Positions 27,823 to 35,902 of a stretch of DNA of 64,000 bases are shown in pieces. Made by a program: the position numbers and the translations under genes. The notes beneath the pieces are model-generated. The model searched no databases, was not told the origin of the DNA, and saw nothing but the letters and a program-made list of their open reading frames with translations. The stretch spans positions 1 through 64,000 of the forward strand of contig JAETSN010000003.1 in the NCBI GenBank assembly GCA_021769625.1. The letters are read 5' to 3'. This DNA comes from [Clostridium] symbiosum. GTDB lineage: Bacteria > Bacillota > Clostridia > Lachnospirales > Lachnospiraceae. Numbering within the stretch: the first letter of the stretch is position 1; every line of letters starts with the position of its first letter.

Positions 27823-29491
27823 AAGAAATCTGCCGATGCATTTTTTCCAGTATGGCGGTTTGCTGCTGCTGAGCATCGGTATGGCGTTTTGCTTATTACG
27901 ATTTACAAAAAAGGAGGAGGAAGTTCATTCTTTTTGGAGTTATGTTATAGATACGGCGGAATCAGAAAGTATGCTTTCCGAAATGAGAGAGACAGAAGAT
28001 CTTTTAAAAGAGGGCAGGTGCGGTCTGTTTTTTGATGGTTTTGAGGCGGCGTATGACCGGGAGAGCGGAATATTTTATATTTCGCAGCCTCTTTCAGAGG
28101 AAAGCTGGCAGGGGGATTTAAGGCCATACGGTGCGGAACTTTATGTTTTAAGGGATGATTATACAGACAAGCTATCCGAGGCGGTGCGGGACGGACATGT
28201 TTTCGAGGCAATGCTCTGCGGAAATGAGGAGTATCAGAAGATTGGCATAGTATTGACGGGAATGCCCGTAGTAAAAATAGATACAGAGAGGGAAGAGACG
28301 CGGGAATACCCGATAGAGGACATCGACAATTATGTGTTTAATTCGGAAACGCGCTATTATGGGGATATAACGGTGTTCCAGTCAGGGATATCGGCGCTGG
28401 AAGGACAAGAAAAAGGGACGGGAAGTGAATATCAGATATTGCAGAGAAAGGTCTGTTACCATGAAAGGGGACAAAATTCTGCGCTGTTCGGGAAAAAAAG
28501 TTATGCGATAAAATTCCTGAACCATAAGGAAAAAAGTGTCGCGGAGCCGGTCTTTGGCATGCAGCGAAGCGCGGACTGGAAGCTGCTCGCCATGTATTCC
28601 GATCCGAGCAAGATCAGGGATAAAGTATCCATGGAGCTCTGGAAGGAGATCGCGGAGAAAGAAAAGGACTTTAATGAGAGAGGCCCGGAGATGGAATACT
28701 GTGAAGTGGTCCTAGACGGCGAGTATATGGGGCTCTACGGAATGATGCTCCCGGTGAATGAAGACACATTGGAACTTGGGGTGAACGATGTCCTCTATAA
28801 AATAATGGACTGGTATATGCCGGAGGATGCAGAAATACAGGCTTCTGTCGATCAGAATTATGAGGTATGTTATCCGATCCGCATCAGGTATCCGGAAAAA
28901 GACGGTTCGACAGAAAAAATATGGGAACCGATCAGGGAATATTTTTCCTGCAAATACTGGAATCTCGATTTTAAGTCTTATTCGAAGATGAGTTATGTAG
29001 AAAATCTGGCGGATTACTATATCTTTATTCAGACAGTGGCGGGATTTGACAATTACCTGAAAAATACCTATATTTCTGCACTGGATATAGAAAATGAAGA
29101 AGGATATAAAATGGTTACGATTCCCTGGGATCTGAACTATACTTTCGGAAACTGCTACAGCTATGACCCGGAACGGAATTATACGGAGTTTAATGCGGAT
29201 GCAAGGGTTAATTATGTGGAGCCTGTTCTGGAGCAGCTTTTCAGATCCAGCTATAATGGAGAAGCGGAGGTATTGAAGGAACGCTGGAACAGGTATCGAA
29301 GTGGTATTTTGGATACAGGGCATATCACGGAACTTTTGCGGGAAAATATGGATTATATACAGAGGACAGGGGCGTTTTCCAGGGATACGGAAAAATGGGC
29401 GGAGGCGCTGAACAGTTCGGATCTGTCGGAAGTAGAAAAATATGTGGAAGAGAGAATGGAGTATCTGGATGAATATTTCGCGAATTTCTGA
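27806..29491 (+). CDS. CotH kinase-family exported protein (second of tandem pair)
   Basis: A 561-residue paralogue of the previous gene with the same order: N-terminal helix, EDIDNYVFNSETRYYGDITVF, YHERGQNS (the RGN of the first copy is RGQ here), GKKSYAIKF, RSADWKLLAMYSD, CEVVLDGEYMGLYG and IPWDLNYTFGN (around 439-449). The final aspartate of TFGD is replaced by N. That, and the RGN to RGQ change, might alter activity or mark a partner subunit. The start overlaps the end of the first gene by 17 nt; ATG at 27839 in the same frame region is an alternative start. Confidence 0.83.
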   Translation: MNISGERNLPMHFFQYGGLLLLSIGMAFCLLRFTKKEEEVHSFWSYVIDTAESESMLSEMRETEDLLKEGRCGLFFDGFEAAYDRESGIFYISQPLSEESWQGDLRPYGAELYVLRDDYTDKLSEAVRDGHVFEAMLCGNEEYQKIGIVLTGMPVVKIDTEREETREYPIEDIDNYVFNSETRYYGDITVFQSGISALEGQEKGTGSEYQILQRKVCYHERGQNSALFGKKSYAIKFLNHKEKSVAEPVFGMQRSADWKLLAMYSDPSKIRDKVSMELWKEIAEKEKDFNERGPEMEYCEVVLDGEYMGLYGMMLPVNEDTLELGVNDVLYKIMDWYMPEDAEIQASVDQNYEVCYPIRIRYPEKDGSTEKIWEPIREYFSCKYWNLDFKSYSKMSYVENLADYYIFIQTVAGFDNYLKNTYISALDIENEEGYKMVTIPWDLNYTFGNCYSYDPERNYTEFNADARVNYVEPVLEQLFRSSYNGEAEVLKERWNRYRSGILDTGHITELLRENMDYIQRTGAFSRDTEKWAEALNSSDLSEVEKYVEERMEYLDEYFANF

Positions 29492-29507
29492 TGCGGAATA
29501 GATAAAT

Positions 29508-29536
29508 TTGTATATTTTCCCAAGTTATGGTACACT
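29508..29536 (+). promoter_or_regulatory. Promoter upstream of the GT52-like gene
   Basis: TTGTAT (29508-29513), a 17-nt spacer and TACACT (29531-29536) lie 24 nt before the ATG at 29561. Each box is 4/6 to 5/6 to consensus with ideal spacing. Confidence 0.55.
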
Positions 29537-29560
29537 AAAACGGATATTGAGGATTTATGG

Positions 29561-30775
29561 ATGAAAGACAGGATTTATGTCTGCCACACCTACTATCATG
29601 CGTATGTGGCATTTTTAAAGGAACTTCACCTGCGGCGGGGAAAAGATCAGGCTGCGGCGGGGGAGGCATCGTTAGTACTGAGCAGTATGTCCAATGACTT
29701 TGAACAGTTCGGGGAGCGGGTAAAGGCTGCCGGACTGTTTGCCGGCGTTATTTCTTTTGACGAAAAGCGGGAGGATTACTTTCCGGAGCTTGCCGCTTTC
29801 CGTCAGGATAGGGGAAATATTGTTTTTAATATGTGGCAGCGCATCCGCTTTACAAAGCGCTATGCAAAGCTGGAAGCGCCCTATGTCCCGGTAGATTTCA
29901 GAAAATACCGGGAAATTTATGTATTCTGTGATTCGGACCCGATAGGCTACTATCTGAATCAGAACAGAATATACTATCATGCGCTGGAGGACGGCTTAAA
30001 CTGTCTGGTCCATTTTGACGCGGCGAGATATGATAACCGCGGACATTTCGGACTGAAAGCCTTTTTGTCCAAAAAACTCAATCTGATCTTTGTCCAGAAC
30101 GGCTACGGAAAATATTGTCTGGATATGGAAGTCAACAGTATATCCGCGATCACAATGCCGTGTCCTTATTATAAAGAGCTGCCGAGACAGAATCTGGTGG
30201 ATGCCCTGACAAGGGAGGATAAAGATATTATTTTGAGGGCTTTTGTAAGGGATATGGACAGCCTGTTAAAAAAGATAGAGGAATGCGGCGGGAAATCCGG
30301 GAAGACGGAGGCAGAGGGAAAATCGGGAGAAGAAAGTACAAAAGGAAACGGAACCGGTGCCGGAGGGCAAAAACAGGATAAAATACTGCTTCTCACGGAC
30401 CCGCTCTGCACACTGGATGTGCGGGAACAGATCTTTAAAGATATTGTGGAAGAATACGAGAAACAGGGGCAGATATTCATAAAGCCCCACCCCCGTGACG
30501 AACTGGATTACCGGAAAGTTTTCCCGGGATATCCTGTATTTGACGCCACAGTCCCTATGGAAATGCTGAACTTTTTCCCTGATCTCCACTTCGATCAGGT
30601 GGTAACAGTATTCACCGACCTAAAAGGCATCCGCTTCGCGGACAAACTCGTCCGCCTGGGCGATGAGTTTATGGACAAATACGAAGACCCGGAAATCCAT
30701 AATCAAAATAAGAGAATTGGTATTTTAGAGAAAAATAATAGTTCCCCCAAGGAGACAATATGCGAGACATCCTGA
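29561..30775 (+). CDS. GT52-like sialyltransferase homologue, candidate nonulosonate transferase
   Basis: A 404-residue cytoplasmic protein with two alpha/beta halves. RIYVCHTYYHAYVA opens the first. LEDG at 142-145 matches the (E/D)DG motif and KPHPRD at 308-313 the K-x-HP motif of bacterial sialyltransferases of the GT52/GT38/GT80 group. These bind CMP-activated nonulosonates, and this window encodes a CMP-pseudaminate pathway, so I infer a pseudaminyl (or related) transferase. Residues about 243-272 are a low-complexity G/K/E/S linker between the halves. The end overlaps the ABC transporter start by 16 nt. It has its own promoter. Alternative: another GT-B of similar fold. Confidence 0.65.
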   Translation: MKDRIYVCHTYYHAYVAFLKELHLRRGKDQAAAGEASLVLSSMSNDFEQFGERVKAAGLFAGVISFDEKREDYFPELAAFRQDRGNIVFNMWQRIRFTKRYAKLEAPYVPVDFRKYREIYVFCDSDPIGYYLNQNRIYYHALEDGLNCLVHFDAARYDNRGHFGLKAFLSKKLNLIFVQNGYGKYCLDMEVNSISAITMPCPYYKELPRQNLVDALTREDKDIILRAFVRDMDSLLKKIEECGGKSGKTEAEGKSGEESTKGNGTGAGGQKQDKILLLTDPLCTLDVREQIFKDIVEEYEKQGQIFIKPHPRDELDYRKVFPGYPVFDATVPMEMLNFFPDLHFDQVVTVFTDLKGIRFADKLVRLGDEFMDKYEDPEIHNQNKRIGILEKNNSSPKETICETS

Positions 30776-32538
30776 AAAAATTAAACGTCCTGTTGGATAA
30801 AAAGCAAAAGAGAACCATGCTCCTGATGGTACTGATGATGATCTTCGGCGCCATTTTGGAGGCATGCAGCGTATCCATGGTCATTCCCGTAGTGGGGGTG
30901 GTCATCGATGAGGATTCCATACAGAAGTACGACATTGTGAGAAAAGTATATGACGCGCTGCATATGCAGAGCGTGACACAGTTTGCGCTGCTGATGATGA
31001 CGGCGCTGATCATGACCTTTGTGATCAAAAATATATATCTGTACTGGCAGATGAAGTTTATGTACCGGTTTGTCTATACGAACCAGTTTAGGACTTCCGA
31101 GCGGATGATGAAAAATTATCTCCGGAAGGGCTATGAGTTTTATCTGAATGCGGATACGGCGATCATCCAGAGGAATATCACCTCGGATGTCAACAATATG
31201 TATGCGCTGATCCTGTCCTTATTGCAGCTGATCTCCGAGGTGATCGTCTTTGTGGTGCTGCTCGGCGTCATGGTGGCTTCGGACTGGAAGATGACGGTGG
31301 TGATCGCCCTGCCGCTGCTTGCCACCCTGTTTATCATTAAAAAAGTGGTAAAGCCTATTATGAATAAGGCGGGAAAAGAGAATCAGGATTTTTACAGCGG
31401 GCTTTTCAAATGGATATCCCAGACGGTACAGGGGATCAAAGAGGTAAAGATAGCAGGAAAAGAGCAGTATTTTACGGAAGAATATATCAAGTGCGGCCAG
31501 GGCTATGTCAATGCGGTGCAGAAATATACCCTGTATAACAGTATTCCGAGGCTCCTGATCGAGACGGTCTGTATTGCTTCTCTGGTAGGGTATATGATGA
31601 TCCTGGTCAGCCAGGGGGAGAGCGTAAAAGAAGTGACGGCGGTGCTCTCCGCTTTTGTGGTGGCGGCGGTGCGCATGATGCCCTGTGCCACGAGGATCAA
31701 CAACCAGCTCACTTCCATGGCTTTTTATCAGCCCTTCTTTATGGGAGTCAGCGATAATCTGCAGGATGAGATCTCCGGGGAAAATACGGATATGAGTTTT
31801 GCGGAGGTGGCGAAAGAAAAACTGCCTGTCAAAAAGAGTATTGAGCTGCGGGATATCACGTACCATTATCCGAATGCGGAGCCGCTTATTTTTGATCATG
31901 CCAATATGGAGATTCCGGTGGGTGCCGCGGTGGGCATCGTGGGAACCTCCGGCGCGGGAAAGACCACGGTGGTGGATATTTTGCTGGGGCTGTTGGAGAT
32001 CCAGACCGGCGGCGTATATGCGGACGGTGTCAGTATTAAGGAAAATTATAGAAGCTGGCTGAAAAATGTGGGCTATATTCCACAGATGATCTTTATGCTG
32101 GATGATACGATCCGCAAAAATGTGGCTTTCGGCATAGCCGAGGAGGAGATCGACGAGGACAGGCTCTGGGAAGTGTTGAAGGAAGCACAGCTGGATGAGT
32201 TTGTAAAAAGCCTGCCGGAAGGCTTAGATACCAGTATAGGGGAGAGGGGGATCCGTATTTCCGGCGGTCAGCGGCAGAGGATCGGTATTGCCAGAGCGCT
32301 GTATTATGATCCCGAGGTGCTGATACTGGATGAGGCGACTTCCGCGCTGGACAACGATACGGAAGCGGCGATCATGGATTCCATCAACAGCCTGCACGGC
32401 AGAAAGACGCTGATCATCATAGCCCACAGGCTACAGACGATAGAGAAGTGCGATATGATCTACCGCGTGGAAAATGGGAAAGCGGTGCTGGAGAGGGGCA
32501 GAGAAAATGAAATGCAGTGTGATCGTACCGGTCTATAA
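30760..32538 (+). CDS. ABC exporter (PglK/MsbA type), fused membrane and ATPase domains
   Basis: A 592-residue half-transporter with six membrane helices in the first 330 residues and a C-terminal ATPase. Walker A GTSGAGKT is at 395-402, signature ISGGQRQR near 500-507 and Walker B LILDEAT near 521-527. The N-terminal part resembles PglK/WlaB, which flips lipid-linked oligosaccharides across the membrane; lipid-linked glycan export is therefore the preferred role here, with drug or peptide export less likely. AAGGAGA precedes the ATG. Both ends overlap neighbours (16 and 32 nt), making a tight operon of GT52-like enzyme, exporter and GT2. Confidence 0.85.
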   Translation: MRDILKKLNVLLDKKQKRTMLLMVLMMIFGAILEACSVSMVIPVVGVVIDEDSIQKYDIVRKVYDALHMQSVTQFALLMMTALIMTFVIKNIYLYWQMKFMYRFVYTNQFRTSERMMKNYLRKGYEFYLNADTAIIQRNITSDVNNMYALILSLLQLISEVIVFVVLLGVMVASDWKMTVVIALPLLATLFIIKKVVKPIMNKAGKENQDFYSGLFKWISQTVQGIKEVKIAGKEQYFTEEYIKCGQGYVNAVQKYTLYNSIPRLLIETVCIASLVGYMMILVSQGESVKEVTAVLSAFVVAAVRMMPCATRINNQLTSMAFYQPFFMGVSDNLQDEISGENTDMSFAEVAKEKLPVKKSIELRDITYHYPNAEPLIFDHANMEIPVGAAVGIVGTSGAGKTTVVDILLGLLEIQTGGVYADGVSIKENYRSWLKNVGYIPQMIFMLDDTIRKNVAFGIAEEEIDEDRLWEVLKEAQLDEFVKSLPEGLDTSIGERGIRISGGQRQRIGIARALYYDPEVLILDEATSALDNDTEAAIMDSINSLHGRKTLIIIAHRLQTIEKCDMIYRVENGKAVLERGRENEMQCDRTGL

Positions 32539-33529
32539 TATGGCGGCTGACGGAAAACTGGAGTATTGTCTGAATTCACTGATCCATCAGACATTGAAAG
32601 ATATCGAGATCATTGCCGTGGATGATGCATCCACAGACGGTTCATTGGATATTTTACGACGTTTCAAGTTCGATTATCCGGAACGGTTTAAAGTGATCCA
32701 CTATGAGAAAAACAAGCGGCAGGGTGGCGCTAAGAATGAGGGATTGAAGATCGCACAGGGAGAGTGGATTGGATTTCTGGACAGTGATGACTGGGTGACG
32801 CCGGATTTCTATGAAAGATTGATAGAAAGGGCGGAGGAGACCGGAGCGGATGTGGTGGGATGTGATTATTCCTTAGTGTCGGCACATACGATGGAAGTCG
32901 GCAGGGTGATCAGGAATAATGCGGACGACCAGACTGGCGTCTGTGATGATATGCAGCACAGAAAGCTGGTGATGCGGCCCGGCAGCATGGTCATAAAGGT
33001 GTACCGTGGCAGTATGATTAGGGAGAATGGGCTGAATTTTCCGGAGGGGATCTTTTACGAGGATAACTGTGCGGGGACGGTCTGGATGCTGTACTGTAGA
33101 CGGTTTGAGAAGATCAACGAGCCGCTTTATTATTACTATCAGCACAATGTATCCACGGTACACTATATATCGGAAGAAAAGTGCAGGGACCGGATGAAGG
33201 CGGGGGAGTTGATGGTGATGGAGTGCAGCAGCCGGGGCTTTCTGACAAAATACCGCCCGGAGATTGAGTTCCGGTTTACGGAAATCTATTATATCACGAC
33301 ACTGTTTTCCTATATGTCAGGCGTTAAGCACAGAAAGCTCTCTTTTCTCGCTGAACTGCGGGACGGGATGAGAAAGTATTTCCCTGACTTTCAGGAGAAT
33401 CCGTATTATCTGAGAGAGATCGGGGAGGAAGAGCGGAAATTGGCCGCGCTTCATCAAAAGAGCAATATCGGATTCTATTGTTATTATATCGCGCTGAATG
33501 CGTGGAGGAAGTGGAAAAAGAAGCGATAG
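32507..33529 (+). CDS. GT2 family glycosyltransferase (GT-A fold)
   Basis: About 340 residues from ATG 32507 (GAGGGG upstream); the longer frame from 32474 lies inside the transporter gene. It opens with SVIVPVYN, has VDDAST, and DSDDW as the DXD metal-binding site near residue 90, all classic for GT2. The C-terminal 120 residues are soluble, without the two membrane helices of GtrB types. It would add one sugar to a lipid-linked glycan in the cytoplasm, possibly the substrate of the adjacent exporter. Overlap with the transporter is 32 nt. Confidence 0.85.
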   Translation: MKCSVIVPVYNMAADGKLEYCLNSLIHQTLKDIEIIAVDDASTDGSLDILRRFKFDYPERFKVIHYEKNKRQGGAKNEGLKIAQGEWIGFLDSDDWVTPDFYERLIERAEETGADVVGCDYSLVSAHTMEVGRVIRNNADDQTGVCDDMQHRKLVMRPGSMVIKVYRGSMIRENGLNFPEGIFYEDNCAGTVWMLYCRRFEKINEPLYYYYQHNVSTVHYISEEKCRDRMKAGELMVMECSSRGFLTKYRPEIEFRFTEIYYITTLFSYMSGVKHRKLSFLAELRDGMRKYFPDFQENPYYLREIGEEERKLAALHQKSNIGFYCYYIALNAWRKWKKKR

Positions 33530-33604
33530 TTGTATGGAAAACGATATGGATCGTCTACGTTTGCTATGAGATTGGAACGGAAAGGCAGTCGCAAAACTGT
33601 AACT

Positions 33605-35902
33605 ATGAAAAAGAGATGGATATTACTCCTGCAGCTTGTGGTGCTGCTCCTGTGCATTGCAGGGGTGTTTGGAAAAGATAAAACATGGAATATAGAGGGG
33701 GAAAATTTTTTCGGTGTACAGCAGGCGGATGGACGTTCTGTTTTTAGCAGCGGAACTTTTTCATTGAGCCCCGGCGTTTATAAGGTACATCTTTCCTATG
33801 AGACTCAGGATGATATGATAAATGCGTGGAATGTCGAAGCTGAGGAATCGTCTTTTGGCGGGCTTTTGGCGAACGCCTGTATGCTGTACAGCGGTCTCAC
33901 AGAGACGGACATGTATTTCTGGCTTCTGGAAAAAACAGACTCCCTGTATGTTAATGTTGTCTGCGATGCTTCCAGTGAAGTAGTAATACGGAATGTCAGA
34001 ATGGAGGAAACCAATCTGGGAGCCAGATGTTTTCTTGTATCATTTCTGATTATTTTTATACTGTGGGATATATTATTATACCAAAAAGAAAAAAAACTTC
34101 CTGGAAATAGTATAAAAGAGGAAAGATGGGAAAAGGAGATAGTACAGCGGAGCGTTCTTTTTGGAATGGTGCTGCTCATTGCGGTATCTTCCATCCCGCT
34201 ATTGACCGGATATGAGATCGCTACAGCGGATCTAAATATTCATCTGCAGCGGATCGAAGGAATAAAAGATGCGCTGCTTGCCGGGCAGTTCCCGGTACGG
34301 ATCCATCCGAACTGGCTACAGGGCTATGGTTATGCCACGGGAGTTTTTTATTGCGATACTTTTTTGTATATTCCGGCTTTTTTGCGTATTATGGGATTTC
34401 CGCTGGGAACGGCTTACCTGATTTATAAATTTTTAGTGAATGTGGGAACGGTGGTGATTGCCTGCGAGAGTTTTGGCAGGATTTTTAAGAACCGTCTGAT
34501 CGGGCTTTTTGTAGCGGCGCTTTATACATTGAATATTTACAGACTGGTCACCATGTATTTGAAGGACCATTTGGGACAGTATACGGCGATCATGTTTCTG
34601 CCTTTGTTTGCCTACGGCGTATGGAGGCTGCTGGCTGAGGACGGAAGGGAAAAGGAATATAAAAGAATCTGGATATTACTGGCGCTCAGTGCGACGGGGA
34701 TCATCCAGAGCCATGTGCTGACCTGTGAAATAACAGTGTTTTTCAGTGTGGTCACCGGACTTGTTTTTATGAAACGTGTTGTGCGGAAAGAAACTCTTTT
34801 GGAGATAGGAAAAGCTTTTGCAGCCATTATGATGTTAAACTTTTGGTTTATCGTACCATTTTTGGATTATATGACAACACAGAAACTGATCATAACAGGA
34901 GAACAGGTCTATACCCGGGGAATACAGGGGAGCGGAAGTCTTCTGCCGCAGATTTTCGGAATATTTGCATTATCTGGTTCTGCGGATCATGATGTATCTT
35001 CCGGTATGCAGGGAGAAATTCCGTTTACCATAGGCGCCGGGCTTTTGGCGGGACTGTTTTATTACGGATATCTTTGCCTGACAGGACGGATCAGAGAACA
35101 GAAACGGGGGGAGATGAAGACGCTTGGCATTTTTTCGGCAGTGATTTCTGTTTTTGCGTTAGTTATGGTAAGTGTATATTTTCCCTGGAATAAGCTGCAG
35201 GGAATGGGAGGGATTCTGGCAAAGGGTATTTCCGCGCTCCAGTATTCAACCAGAATTTATATGGTCGCAGCGGTCTTTCTTTCTCTTCTCGGCGGGTACA
35301 TCCTGAAACTGGAACATGAGAGTGGGAGAATAAAAAATTTATTATTTTATGCGGGAAGCACATTGGTTGTGCTTTCCCTTGTGACAGGAATGTATTTCAG
35401 CAGTCTCTTATTAAAATCACCTTTTTATAGGATATATGAGGAGAATTCTTTCGGTAACTCATATCTTTCAGGGAGAGAATATCTGCCGGAGGGAACGGAT
35501 GAGAGCCTTTTAAAAGCGGGAAAAGTGACCGCATCGGAAGGGGTTTCCTATAGAGATCTGAAAAAGAACTATATGGGAACGGAGCTTTACTGTGAAAACG
35601 CAAGCGGTGTAAACGGATATGTGGAATTACCGCTGCTGTATTATCGGGGGTATCAGGCGCGGGATATGAAAACGGGAAATGCGCTTATGGTGTCTGATGG
35701 GGAAAACCACGTAGTGAGAGTAGAAGTGCCTGAGGGATATCAAGGAAATATCTATACATCTTTTTACAGTCCCTGGTATTGGAGGGCGGCGGAGGCGGTT
35801 ACGTTGCTGAGCTGGTGTGGATTTTTGATCTTCTGCTTTAAGGAATACATTTGGAACGGGAGGATAAAATGGAGCGGGAAAAAGGCAGAAAAAAGAAAAT
35901 AG
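33605..35902 (+). CDS. PTPS_related-type GT-C-like membrane protein with beta-domains (paralogue 2)
   Basis: About 765 residues from ATG 33605; TTG 33530 and ATG 33566 are other possible starts and none has a strong ribosome site. Close in layout to 14507: one N-terminal helix (KKRWILLLQLVVLLLC), a beta-region (GTFSLSPGVYKVHLSYET), then the core with LNIHLQRIEGIKDALLAGQF and PNWLQGYGYATGVFYCDTF, ending in a beta-region with ELPLLYYRGYQA and a last helix. The strong match of core and C-terminal domains makes it a true paralogue. The extracytoplasmic domains may bind the acceptor glycan (inference). Overlaps the next gene by 34 nt. Confidence 0.7.
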   Translation: MKKRWILLLQLVVLLLCIAGVFGKDKTWNIEGENFFGVQQADGRSVFSSGTFSLSPGVYKVHLSYETQDDMINAWNVEAEESSFGGLLANACMLYSGLTETDMYFWLLEKTDSLYVNVVCDASSEVVIRNVRMEETNLGARCFLVSFLIIFILWDILLYQKEKKLPGNSIKEERWEKEIVQRSVLFGMVLLIAVSSIPLLTGYEIATADLNIHLQRIEGIKDALLAGQFPVRIHPNWLQGYGYATGVFYCDTFLYIPAFLRIMGFPLGTAYLIYKFLVNVGTVVIACESFGRIFKNRLIGLFVAALYTLNIYRLVTMYLKDHLGQYTAIMFLPLFAYGVWRLLAEDGREKEYKRIWILLALSATGIIQSHVLTCEITVFFSVVTGLVFMKRVVRKETLLEIGKAFAAIMMLNFWFIVPFLDYMTTQKLIITGEQVYTRGIQGSGSLLPQIFGIFALSGSADHDVSSGMQGEIPFTIGAGLLAGLFYYGYLCLTGRIREQKRGEMKTLGIFSAVISVFALVMVSVYFPWNKLQGMGGILAKGISALQYSTRIYMVAAVFLSLLGGYILKLEHESGRIKNLLFYAGSTLVVLSLVTGMYFSSLLLKSPFYRIYEENSFGNSYLSGREYLPEGTDESLLKAGKVTASEGVSYRDLKKNYMGTELYCENASGVNGYVELPLLYYRGYQARDMKTGNALMVSDGENHVVRVEVPEGYQGNIYTSFYSPWYWRAAEAVTLLSWCGFLIFCFKEYIWNGRIKWSGKKAEKRK

